DNA from: Micromonospora echinaurantiaca
GTDB lineage: Bacteria; Actinomycetota; Actinomycetes; Mycobacteriales; Micromonosporaceae
Reading direction: 5' to 3'
NCBI RefSeq assembly: GCF_900090235.1
Contig: NZ_LT607750.1
Location: 4,579,001 to 4,643,000, forward strand
Length of the DNA stretch: 64,000 nucleotides
Part shown: one piece after another, positions 40,975-48,917 of the stretch
Numbering within the stretch: the stretch's first letter is position 1
How the letters are laid out: every line of letters starts with the position of its first letter
The notes under the pieces: model-generated
What the model saw: the letters and a program-made list of their open reading frames with translations, nothing else
Told to the model about the DNA's origin: nothing
The model's database searches: none
Made by a program: the position numbers and the translations under genes

Positions 40975-42234
40975 ATGACCGACGCGGCGGCCCGGCGGGA
41001 CATCGCCTACCAGGGCTTCCGGCTGCCCGGCGACCTGGCCGACGGGGAGGCGGCCGGGGTACGCGCGGCGGCCGGGGGCCTGGCGCTGGCCGAACCGGCC
41101 GGCCGCCAGGAGCACCCGCTCGCCGACGGCAGCAGCGCGACGTACGAGTGGGGCAGCTGGACCACCCCGCCGGTGCCGGTGGGCTTCGCCGTGCACGAGG
41201 TGGTGCCGTCCTGGACCGCCGACAGCCCGGCGGGCTGCTGGCTCCGGGTCGAGCTGCGCGGCTGGCACGACGGCCGCCCGACCACCGGCTGGTACCTGCT
41301 CGCCGACTGGGCCGCCGACGACGCCACGGTGCGGCGCACCTCGGTGCCCGGGCAGCGCGACGGGGACGCCCGGGTGGACACCGACACGCTCGTCGTCGGC
41401 GACGCGACGGTCACCGGCTGGCAGGCCCGGGTGACCCTGTTCCGGCCGGTCGGCGCGGCGGCCGGCCCGGTGCTGCGTTCCGTCGGCGCGGTGGCCTCCG
41501 GTCGGCCGGTCGTCGCCGCGGCCCGGCCCCCGGCCGGCGGCCCGGACGCCCCGGGCCCGGACGGCGTCCGCCCGGCACTGGTGGCCCCGACGCCGACCGG
41601 CGCACCCGATCGGCGGCCCGGCTGGGGCACCGTGCTCGACGTGCCCCCGTACTCGCAGCGGCTGCACGCCGGCGAGCACCGGCAGTGGGGTGGCGGCGGC
41701 GACTCCTGGTGCAGCCCCACCTGCACCTCGATGGTGCTCGCCTTCTGGGGTGCCGCCCCGGCCCCCGAGCGGTACGCCTGGGTGCGCCCGCCGGGCCCCC
41801 GCCCGGTGGTGGTGCACGCCGCCCGGCACTGCTACGACCACGCCTACGCCGGGGCCGGGAACTGGCCGTTCAACACCGCCTACGCCGGGCTGCACGGGAT
41901 GGACGCCTTCGTCACCCGGCTGCGCTCCCTCACCGAGGCGGAGGCGTTCGTCGCCGCCGGCATCCCGCTGATCGTCTCCGCCGCCTTCCGGGCCGGCGAG
42001 GTGCCGGGCCTGGACTACGACACCCGGGGGCACCTGATGGTGCTGGTCGGCTTCACCGCGGCCGGCGACCCGGTGCTCAACGACCCGTACGCCGCCGACG
42101 ACGAGGGGGTGCGCCGCACCGTGGAGCGGGACCGGTTCGAGGCGGTCTGGCAGGCCGGCAGCGGCGGCGTGGCGTACGTCGTCCGCCCGGCCGGGGTGCC
42201 GCTGCCACCGGCCCCGGCGCAGGCCAACTGGTGA
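40975..42234 (+). CDS. C39-like (Peptidase_C39_2) cysteine peptidase family protein
   Basis: A 419-residue protein. The first 200 residues are a beta-rich domain with no named family (WTTPPVPVGFAVHEVVPSW). The C-terminal 200 carry the papain-like C39 fold: Cys246 in DSWCSPTCTSM, His in RGHLMVLVGF, and the Asn/Asp pair in LNDPYA. There is no signal peptide, although members of this family are often extracytoplasmic. It presumably cleaves peptides or peptide bonds in the cell wall; the substrate is unknown. ATG 40975 is chosen over a more upstream start because the upstream residues include promoter-like sequence. Its stop codon is 1 bp from the stop of the convergent PQQ gene. Confidence 0.8.
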   Translation: MTDAAARRDIAYQGFRLPGDLADGEAAGVRAAAGGLALAEPAGRQEHPLADGSSATYEWGSWTTPPVPVGFAVHEVVPSWTADSPAGCWLRVELRGWHDGRPTTGWYLLADWAADDATVRRTSVPGQRDGDARVDTDTLVVGDATVTGWQARVTLFRPVGAAAGPVLRSVGAVASGRPVVAAARPPAGGPDAPGPDGVRPALVAPTPTGAPDRRPGWGTVLDVPPYSQRLHAGEHRQWGGGGDSWCSPTCTSMVLAFWGAAPAPERYAWVRPPGPRPVVVHAARHCYDHAYAGAGNWPFNTAYAGLHGMDAFVTRLRSLTEAEAFVAAGIPLIVSAAFRAGEVPGLDYDTRGHLMVLVGFTAAGDPVLNDPYAADDEGVRRTVERDRFEAVWQAGSGGVAYVVRPAGVPLPPAPAQANW

Positions 42235-42235
42235 C

Positions 42236-43528
42236 TCACCGCAGGTGCCAGATCCGCAGCGTGTTCTCCGGCGCCTGGCAGACCAGCGTGCCGGCCTGCG
42301 CGCCGCACCGCCGCGCCCACGAGGGCAGCACGGTGAGCACCCTGGTCCGGGCGGCCGCCATGTCCAGCTCGGCCAGCAGCATCCGCCCGTCCGCCAGCCG
42401 GCGCAGCCCGTACCGCGGCTGAGCCGCCGGCCACTCCCAGAGTGCCTGCCAGCGGCCCAGCTCACCGAGCACCCGGCCGGTGGCCGGATCCAGCACCGCC
42501 AGCGGCCGGTCCTCCCGGTCGTCCGGCCGGCCCGCCTCGGCGAGCAGCCGGTCACCGACCAGCACCAGGTGCGACCAGCGCGGGTCCGCCCAGCGGGTCC
42601 GCCCGGTCGCCGGGTCGACCACCCGCACCCCGGCGTCGGGCCGGTGCAGGCAGACCCCCGGTCCGCACGGGCTCGCCCAGCCCATCTGCGGGTCGGGTGG
42701 CAGGGCCCAGCGCCGGCGCAGCGACGGCACGTCGTAGCCGGCGATCCCGCCGGTCCCGTCGCCGACCAGCAGCACGTCCCCGATCAGCTCCAGGTAACGG
42801 TTCCCGGCCTGCCCGACGCTCGGCAGGTCGGCCGCGCCGAGCCGGGCGCCGGTAGCCGGGTCGTGCAGCTCCACCCGCCCCGCGGGCGAGACCGCGGCGA
42901 CCAGGTCGACGCCCCCGCCGGCGTACCGGTAGGCGGCGAAGCCCTCCGCGGCCACCGGCACGGCCCAGCCCGGTTCCCCGGTGGCCGGGTCCACCGCCCG
43001 CACCGTGTACCCCGGCCCCGGCCGGTGCGTCTCCAGCAGCACCCCGCCGCCCGCCACGGGCAGCGCCCGACCCGGCCGCTGCCACCGCGGCTCGCCGCCG
43101 TCGAGGGTGAGGGCACTGGTGGACGCTTCTTCGCCGTCGGGTGACCCGGTGCTGACCAGGAGCAGGTCGCCATGCACGGTCAGTCCCATCGGGACGTCGT
43201 CGTCCGGCAGCGCCCGGCGCCAGAGCGGCTCCCCGCCCGGCAGCCGGTACGCGACCATCTCCCGGGCCGCGCCGTCGGTCGGCAGCAGCCCCTGCAGCAC
43301 CAGCAGCCGGTCACCGAGCAGCAGGAAGTCGGCCGGATCGGTCGCGGGCACGGTCACCGTCGGCGGGCCCGTCGGTGGGGCCGCGCCGGCGGTGAGCGTG
43401 CCCAGGGCGAGCAGCAGCGGCAGCGCCACCCGCCACCAGCGGGCCGGCGGTCGAGGCCGGCCGGCAAACAGCTCGGGCTCGGGGCCGCGCGGCCGCTCCC
43501 CCAGGTCGATGACCACGTCGCCGCTCAT
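42236..43528 (-). CDS. membrane-anchored PQQ-type beta-propeller protein (downstream copy)
   Basis: A 430-residue protein: a short cytoplasmic N-terminus (MSGDVVIDLGERPRG), one membrane helix (about 29-48), then about seven WD/PQQ-like blades with recurring Trp and Gly, for example DGGEPRWQRPG, ATGEPGWAVPV, ATGRTRWADPRW. The fold resembles BamB/PQQ propellers, but no quinone ligands are obvious. It is paralogous to the gene upstream, with the same order of parts. The ATG at 43528 overlaps the stop of a mini-ORF copy. A role as a scaffold at the outside of the membrane is likely. Confidence 0.8.
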   Translation of the reverse strand: MSGDVVIDLGERPRGPEPELFAGRPRPPARWWRVALPLLLALGTLTAGAAPPTGPPTVTVPATDPADFLLLGDRLLVLQGLLPTDGAAREMVAYRLPGGEPLWRRALPDDDVPMGLTVHGDLLLVSTGSPDGEEASTSALTLDGGEPRWQRPGRALPVAGGGVLLETHRPGPGYTVRAVDPATGEPGWAVPVAAEGFAAYRYAGGGVDLVAAVSPAGRVELHDPATGARLGAADLPSVGQAGNRYLELIGDVLLVGDGTGGIAGYDVPSLRRRWALPPDPQMGWASPCGPGVCLHRPDAGVRVVDPATGRTRWADPRWSHLVLVGDRLLAEAGRPDDREDRPLAVLDPATGRVLGELGRWQALWEWPAAQPRYGLRRLADGRMLLAELDMAAARTRVLTVLPSWARRCGAQAGTLVCQAPENTLRIWHLR

Positions 43529-43608
43529 GTTGGCACCCCGCTGCGCTGCGTGCCGCCACGAGGCACCACCGCGCTGAGCCTGCTGATTCGCTCACTCCGC
43601 TCGCTCAT
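43525..43608 (-). CDS. ATGA-linked mini-ORF between PQQ-propeller genes (27 aa)
   Basis: A 27-residue frame MSERSERISRLSAVVP... ending RSGVPT, starting on the ATGA overlap with the stop of the upstream propeller gene and ending on the ATGA overlap with the next propeller's start. The period is exactly 80 bp, as in the kinase array. The upstream GCAGCGGGG region takes the place of the GGAG seen in other copies. Confidence 0.62.
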   Translation of the reverse strand: MSERSERISRLSAVVPRGGTQRSGVPT

Positions 43609-44921
43609 GACGGCAGCCGCCGCACCAGGAAGCCGTCGCCCGGTCGACGGCACAGGATCAGGTCCTCCTCGAGCTGGCAGTCCCCCGCCACGTCCCGGAG
43701 CACGTCGTGCCGCCGCGCCCGGGCGGTGGCGGGGTCCAGTTCGGCGACCAGCAACCCGCCACCGGGTACCGGCCGGGTCCCGACGACCCGGTCGTCCACC
43801 GACCGGGACGGCACGAGCTGCCAGGCGCCGAGGTCGGCGAGTTCCCGGCCGGTCGCCGCCGCCACCACGACCACCCGGTCCGCCCCCGACGGGGTCGGCG
43901 CGAACGCGAGCATCGCGCCACCCCGCACGCTCAGCAGGGCCGTGCGGCTCGGGTCGCTCCACCGGAGGAGGCCGGTGGCCGGGTCGACCATCCGGATCCC
44001 ACCGGTCCGCCCGGCCGCGCAGAGCAGGGCACCACAGGGGTAGAGGTACTCCACCAGCGGCAGCTCCGCCTCCCAGCGCCGCCGCAGCCCGTCCAGCTCG
44101 TACGCGGTCACCCGCCCCGCCGGTTGCCGCACCACCACCAACAGGTCCCCGATGACCTGGGGGTACACGTCCGGCTGCTCCTGCCCGCCCGGCTCGCCCA
44201 TCGGCAGCTCGTTCCGGCTCACCAGCACGCCGGTGCCGGCGTCGTAGATCTCCACCCGCCCGCCGTCGATGACCACGACCTGCTCGATCAGGCCGTCGCG
44301 GCCCCGGTACTGCGCTCCCTGCGACGGGACCGGCAGCGACCACAGCGCCCGACCCGACGCGAGGTCCACCGACCGGAGCGTGCCCGTACCGTCGCGGCCA
44401 CTGGTCTCCAGCAGCAGCCGGCCGCGGGCGTCCAGCCAGGCCAGGCCGGGCTGCTGCCACCGCGTCCGCCCGGTGTCGGCGTCGAGGACGATGGTGTCGC
44501 CTCGGGAGCCGCCGAATCCGGCGACGGAGAGCAGCACCGCCCCGTCGCGGGCATGGAATCCCCAGAGGTCGCCGGCGCGCGGCATGGGCACCCGCCACAG
44601 CGGCGCGGGCCGCTGCGGGGTGGCCGTCGCCCGCTCGGGCAGGGGGTAGGCGAGCAGGTCGCGGCTGCCGTCGGTGACCCCCTCCGCCGGCCGCACGACG
44701 TAGAGCCGGTCACCGGCGAGGAAGGCGTGTGCGGAAGCGGAGCCGGGCACGACGGCCGTGACCCGACCCGGCGGCGGGGTCGCGCCGGCCGCCACCGCCA
44801 GTACCAGCGCCAGCAGCAGCACCGTCCGCAGTGGACGACCGGCCGGCCGCAGGCGGCGGGGTGGCGCCGTCCGCTCCGGCTCCGGCGCGTCGCGCAGGTC
44901 ACCGAGGTCGATCAGCGTCAC
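43605..44921 (-). CDS. membrane-anchored PQQ-type beta-propeller protein (upstream copy)
   Basis: A 438-residue protein: N-terminus VTLIDLGDLRDAPEPER, one membrane helix (about 34-52), then propeller blades with Trp/Gly (DTGRTRWQQPGLAW, DLASGRALWSLPV, ATGLLRWSDPSR). Same plan as the downstream paralogue. GTG 44921 is preferred to an ATG at 44996 because GGGGAGG lies 6 nt before it and the paralogue starts at the equivalent position. The extra N-terminal stretch from 44996 has no family resemblance. The divergent neighbour encodes a large polytopic protein. Confidence 0.8.
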   Translation of the reverse strand: MTLIDLGDLRDAPEPERTAPPRRLRPAGRPLRTVLLLALVLAVAAGATPPPGRVTAVVPGSASAHAFLAGDRLYVVRPAEGVTDGSRDLLAYPLPERATATPQRPAPLWRVPMPRAGDLWGFHARDGAVLLSVAGFGGSRGDTIVLDADTGRTRWQQPGLAWLDARGRLLLETSGRDGTGTLRSVDLASGRALWSLPVPSQGAQYRGRDGLIEQVVVIDGGRVEIYDAGTGVLVSRNELPMGEPGGQEQPDVYPQVIGDLLVVVRQPAGRVTAYELDGLRRRWEAELPLVEYLYPCGALLCAAGRTGGIRMVDPATGLLRWSDPSRTALLSVRGGAMLAFAPTPSGADRVVVVAAATGRELADLGAWQLVPSRSVDDRVVGTRPVPGGGLLVAELDPATARARRHDVLRDVAGDCQLEEDLILCRRPGDGFLVRRLPS

Positions 44922-45001
44922 GTCGTCCTCCCCGTCGGCCCCCGCGCCCGGCGAACCGGCCAGGGCCGTACCGGGCCGGCAAATGCGACGCATCACGCCT
45001 G

Positions 45002-45007
45002 TACGAT
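45002..45007 (+). promoter_or_regulatory. putative -10 box of the first polytopic protein gene
   Basis: TACGAT is 8 nt before GTG 45016; no ribosome binding site, so probably leaderless. Confidence 0.4.
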
Positions 45008-45015
45008 GGCGCGTC

Positions 45016-46866
45016 GTGGCTGCGCCGATGGTAGACCCCGCACCGACCCGAGTTGCCGACCCAGTCGCGGCGCGGCCGTCCCGGCGCTCCCGCTGGCGGC
45101 CGGCCCGCGCCGACGTGCTGGCCGTGGCCGCCTACCTGGCGCTCGGCGTCCTCGTCTGTCTCAACTACTGGGTGGACGTGCAGCACCGGGTCTCGTCGCA
45201 CCTGCCCACCGACCACAGCTGGTTCGAGTGGCTCTTCTCGCACGGCGCGTACTCGGTGCGGCACCTGGAGAACCCGCTCTTCACCACCCGCCAGAACGCC
45301 CCGGACGGGGTGAACATGATGGCGAACACCTCGCTGCTCGGGGTGACGCTGCCGCTGGCGCCGCTGACCATGCTGCTCGGCCCGCAGGTGATGTACGCGC
45401 TCTACCTGGGCGCGGCGCTGGCGGCGACCGCCGGCACCGCGTACTGGGCGCTCTCCCGGCACCTGGTGCGCTCCCGCGCGGCGGCCTTCGTCGGCGGCGC
45501 GTTCCTCGGCTTCGCGCCCGGCATCGTGCACCACGCCAACGGCCAGCCCAACTTCGTCTCCAACTTCCTGCTGCCGCTGATCGTGGTGCGGGTGCTGCGG
45601 CTGGGCGAGCCGGGCCGCTGGCGGCGCAACGGCGTCGTGCTCGGCCTGCTGGTCGCGTACCAGATCTTCATCAACGAGGAGATGCTGCTGCTCACCGCGC
45701 TGGCCTGCCTGGTCGTGGTGCTGGCGTACGCGGTCATGCGGCCGCGCCGGGCGTGGGCGATGGCCGGCACCTTCGCCGCCGCGCTCGGTGTCGGCGGCGG
45801 GCTGGCGCTGCTGCTCACCGCGTACCCGATCTGGTTCCAGTTCAACGGCCCGCAGTCCTACCGGGGGTTGCAGGGCGGGGTGTTCCACAACTGGGGCGAG
45901 GACCTCAAGGCCTTCGTCACCTTCGCCCGGGACACCGTCGCCGGTGACGAGGCGGTGGAGCAGACCATCGGGCTCACCGAGCAGAACACCTGGTTCGGCT
46001 GGCCGCTGGTGCTGCTGTCGCTGGTGGCGCTGGTGCTGCTGGTCCGCCGCTGGTTCGCCGCCCGGATCCTGGCCGTGCTCGTGGTGGTCTTCACGGTGGC
46101 CTCGATCGGCCCGAAGGTGCGGTTCGACGGGATGGAGACGGAGACCGACGGCCCGTGGGCGTACGTCCCGGACGACCTGCCGCTGGTCGAGATGATGATG
46201 CCGACCCGGCTGGCCCTGGTCGTGGTGGCCGCCGTCGGCGTGCTGCTCGCGCTGGCCTGGGAGGCGGTGTCCGGGGTGGGCCGCCCGCCGGTGCCCGCGC
46301 AACGCACCGGCGAGGCGGACGCACCGACCCGGCCGCGCCGCCGCTGGGTCCGGCCGGTCGGCTACGCCGCCATCGCGCTGGCGGTGCTGCCGCTCGTCCC
46401 GCGTCCGCTGCCCGCGCAGCCGGTCGACCCGCCGCCGCACTTCATCACCGCCGGCGGCTGGCGGCCGTACGTGCCGCAGGGTCGCACCCTGGTGCCGGTG
46501 CCGATCCCGAGCAACGTGCACGGCCTGCCCACGCTGCGCTGGAGCGCGTTGACCCAGCACGCGTTCCCGATTCCCGGCGGTTACTTCATCGGCCCGAACG
46601 AGCTGGGTGAGGGTGTGTTCGGCGCGCCGAACCGGCCGACCAGCAGCCTGATCTACACCACGATGGACCAGGGCACGGTGCCGGCGCTGACCGAGGAGAA
46701 CCGCCGCCAGGCGGTCGAGGACCTGCGCTTCTGGAAGGCGTCGGTGGTGGTGCTCGGGGCCCACCCGCGCGAGGCGGTGCTGCGCGAGCTGGTGACCGCC
46801 CTGCTCGGCCCGCCGCAGCGGGTCGACGACGTGTGGCTCTGGGACGTCCGCCCGCTGGTGCCCTGA
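45016..46866 (+). CDS. polytopic membrane protein, GT-C/YfhO-like (copy 1)
   Basis: A 616-residue protein with about 11-12 membrane helices and a C-terminal soluble part. The first outer loop has ENPLFTTRQNAPDGVNMMANTS. The C-terminal 130 residues carry GGYFIGPNELG, RRQAVEDLRFWKA and VDDVWLWDVRPLV. All these blocks recur in the two proteins encoded at 48918-52777. The fold resembles lipid-linked GT-C glycosyltransferases or YfhO-type proteins, but no catalytic Asp motif is certain. The start is GTG 45016 with a -10 box 8 nt upstream; an ATG at 45028 is an alternative. It is divergent from the propeller genes. Confidence 0.75.
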   Translation: MAAPMVDPAPTRVADPVAARPSRRSRWRPARADVLAVAAYLALGVLVCLNYWVDVQHRVSSHLPTDHSWFEWLFSHGAYSVRHLENPLFTTRQNAPDGVNMMANTSLLGVTLPLAPLTMLLGPQVMYALYLGAALAATAGTAYWALSRHLVRSRAAAFVGGAFLGFAPGIVHHANGQPNFVSNFLLPLIVVRVLRLGEPGRWRRNGVVLGLLVAYQIFINEEMLLLTALACLVVVLAYAVMRPRRAWAMAGTFAAALGVGGGLALLLTAYPIWFQFNGPQSYRGLQGGVFHNWGEDLKAFVTFARDTVAGDEAVEQTIGLTEQNTWFGWPLVLLSLVALVLLVRRWFAARILAVLVVVFTVASIGPKVRFDGMETETDGPWAYVPDDLPLVEMMMPTRLALVVVAAVGVLLALAWEAVSGVGRPPVPAQRTGEADAPTRPRRRWVRPVGYAAIALAVLPLVPRPLPAQPVDPPPHFITAGGWRPYVPQGRTLVPVPIPSNVHGLPTLRWSALTQHAFPIPGGYFIGPNELGEGVFGAPNRPTSSLIYTTMDQGTVPALTEENRRQAVEDLRFWKASVVVLGAHPREAVLRELVTALLGPPQRVDDVWLWDVRPLVP

Positions 46867-46888
46867 CGCCGGACCGGCGCTCCGGCGC

Positions 46889-47839
46889 TCAGCGGGACGC
46901 CAGGGCCCGCTCGGCGTACGCCCAGAGCCGGTCGGCGGCGGCCGGGTCCACGGCGTGGGCGGCCACCCCGCCGGTGGCCTCCGGGCCGCCGGCCACCACC
47001 TCCGCCTCCTGGTTGTCGTCGAAGTACCGGCCGGTGACCCGCTCGACCAGCGGTGACGCGGCCAGCAGCACGGTGGTCGCCGCGCCCTGCTCGGGCGTCT
47101 TGTAGTACGGCAGGTCGACCCGGTTGCCCGCCTCGTCCAGCACCCCGAACGCCCGCAACGTGTCGTCGTCCATGTGGCGTTGCAGGTTGGTGTTGATGTA
47201 GCCGGGGTTCAGGGCGTTGGCGGTGACGCCGTCGGCGGCCCAGCGCCGGGCGATACCCGTGGCGAGCAGGACGTCCGCCGTCTTCGACCGGCCGTACGCC
47301 GACCACGGGTCGTACGGCTGCCGCTCGAACTGCGGGTCGGCGAAGTCGAACGCCTCCCGCAGGTGCGCGCCGGAGCTGACGACCACCACCCGGGCGGAGC
47401 CGGCGGCGCGCAGGTTGCCGTGCAGGCCGCGGGCGAGCGCGAAGTGGCCGAGGTAGTTGGTGCCGAGCTGGAGTTCCCAGCCCAGCGGGGTGAGCTGCCG
47501 GGTCGGGATCGCCATGATCCCGGCGTTGGCGACCAGGGCGTGCAGCGGGCCGTCCCAGGCCGCGACGAAGGCGTCGACCGAGGCCAGGTCGGCCAGGTCG
47601 AGGGCGGCGGCCCGGACGCTGCCCGGGCCGGCGAACTCGGCCACCAGGGCGTCGGCGCTGGCTGGGTCGCGGGTGGCCACGGTGACCTCCGCCCCGGCCC
47701 CGGCCATCGCCCGGACGGCCGCCGCGCCGATGCCGGAAGCGCCGCCGGTGACGATCATCCGGCGGCCGGTGAGGTCGACGCCGGCGAGGATCTCGGCGGC
47801 GGTGGTACGGGCGGTGTACGGGGTGGTCAGGCGCGTCAT
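46889..47839 (-). CDS. short-chain dehydrogenase/reductase
   Basis: A 316-residue SDR. The cofactor loop is TGGASGIG (31-38), NAG in VANAGIMAIP, the active-site Ser in VVVSSGAHL, and Tyr-Lys in YGRSKTADVL. The length and DPWSAYGRSK pattern fit the retinol-dehydrogenase-like subgroup that reduces or oxidises hydrophobic alcohols with NADP(H). ATG 47839 is preceded by a -10-like TAGCGT box 7 nt away, so it is probably leaderless. It is divergent from an AraC-type regulator that likely controls it. Confidence 0.9.
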   Translation of the reverse strand: MTRLTTPYTARTTAAEILAGVDLTGRRMIVTGGASGIGAAAVRAMAGAGAEVTVATRDPASADALVAEFAGPGSVRAAALDLADLASVDAFVAAWDGPLHALVANAGIMAIPTRQLTPLGWELQLGTNYLGHFALARGLHGNLRAAGSARVVVVSSGAHLREAFDFADPQFERQPYDPWSAYGRSKTADVLLATGIARRWAADGVTANALNPGYINTNLQRHMDDDTLRAFGVLDEAGNRVDLPYYKTPEQGAATTVLLAASPLVERVTGRYFDDNQEAEVVAGGPEATGGVAAHAVDPAAADRLWAYAERALASR

Positions 47840-47846
47840 GGCGACA

Positions 47847-47852
47847 ACGCTA
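47847..47852 (-). promoter_or_regulatory. putative -10 box of the SDR gene
   Basis: On the minus strand this reads TAGCGT, 7 nt from the ATG at 47839. Confidence 0.4.
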
Positions 47853-47922
47853 GGGACGCCACCGCTGGACTGCCCATAGTCTGGAATCCGCCACTCTTTA
47901 GCGTGAGTCCAGGAGGTGTCGG

Positions 47923-48840
47923 GTGGACCCGTTGGAGGACGTGCTGGCGCTGCTCGCCCCGACGAGTCGGGTGTCCTCCGGTCTGGCCGCGGGCGGGCGC
48001 TGGGCGCTCCGGTTCCCCCCACCGGCCGGGGCCAAGTTCAACGCGGTGCAGCGGGGTCGTTGCTGGCTCCGGGTGGACGGCCTGCCCGACCCCGTCCGCC
48101 TCGCCGAGGGCGACTGCTTCCTGCTGACCCGGCCCCGGGCGTTCACCCTCGCCAGCGATCCCGACCTGCCGGCCGAGCCGGCGCAACCCGTCTTCGCCGC
48201 GGCCGTTGACGGCGTGGCCCGCGCCGGCGACGGCGACGACGTGCTCGTCATCGGCGGCGCGTTCTCCTTCGCGGAGCGGGCCCGCGCCCTGCTGCTGGAC
48301 AGCCTGCCGCCGGTCATCCACGTGCCGGCCGGCGCACCGGAGGCCGCCGCCGTGCGCCGGGCCGTCGGCGAGATCGACGCCGAGCTGCGCCGGCGGCCGG
48401 TGGGGGCCACGCTCGTCGCCGAGCACCTCGCCCTGGTCATGCTGATCCGGATCCTGCGCCTGCACCTCGCCCACGACGGCGGTGGCCGGTCGGGCTGGCT
48501 GGCCGGCCTCGCCGACCCGGCGGTCGGCGCGGCGCTGCGCGCGATGCACGACCGGCCGGCCCATCCGTGGACGGTGGCCGAGCTGGCCCGGGCCGCCGCC
48601 GTCTCGCGGTCCACGCTGGCGGCCCGGTTCAAGGAGGTGGTCGGCAAGGGCCCGCTGGAGTACCTCACCGAGTGGCGGATCGAACTCGCCGCCGACCGGA
48701 TCCGGCGCGGCGGCGAGACGCTGGCCACCATCGCCCGGTCCGTCGGGTACGGCTCGGAGAGCGCGCTCAGCGTCGCCTTCAAGCGCACCACCGGCCGCAC
48801 GCCGCGCACCTACCGCGGTGAGCTGACCCGACCCGGCTGA
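47923..48840 (+). CDS. AraC-family transcriptional regulator with cupin domain
   Basis: A 305-residue regulator. The N-terminal part is a cupin_6-like sensor (GRWALRFPPPAGAKFNAVQRG). The C-terminal 100 residues hold two AraC helix-turn-helix motifs: WTVAELARAAAVSRSTLAARFKE and LATIARSVGYGSESALSVAFKR. The small-molecule signal is not known. GTG 47923 follows GGAGG. It lies divergent from the SDR gene with only 83 bp between starts, a common layout for local control. Confidence 0.92.
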   Translation: MDPLEDVLALLAPTSRVSSGLAAGGRWALRFPPPAGAKFNAVQRGRCWLRVDGLPDPVRLAEGDCFLLTRPRAFTLASDPDLPAEPAQPVFAAAVDGVARAGDGDDVLVIGGAFSFAERARALLLDSLPPVIHVPAGAPEAAAVRRAVGEIDAELRRRPVGATLVAEHLALVMLIRILRLHLAHDGGGRSGWLAGLADPAVGAALRAMHDRPAHPWTVAELARAAAVSRSTLAARFKEVVGKGPLEYLTEWRIELAADRIRRGGETLATIARSVGYGSESALSVAFKRTTGRTPRTYRGELTRPG

Positions 48841-48913
48841 GGCTCCGCCCGACCGGGCCGCCGATCGCGTCGGCGCGGCGGCGCGACGTGCGCCCGGGCC
48901 GACGGGCGGGGCC
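48841..48913. terminator. imperfect hairpin between convergent genes
   Basis: GGCTCCGCCCG (48841-48851) pairs with CGGGCGGGGCC (48903-48913) with one G-T pair, between the AraC stop and the end of the polytopic gene. Confidence 0.4.
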
Positions 48914-48917
48914 GGCG

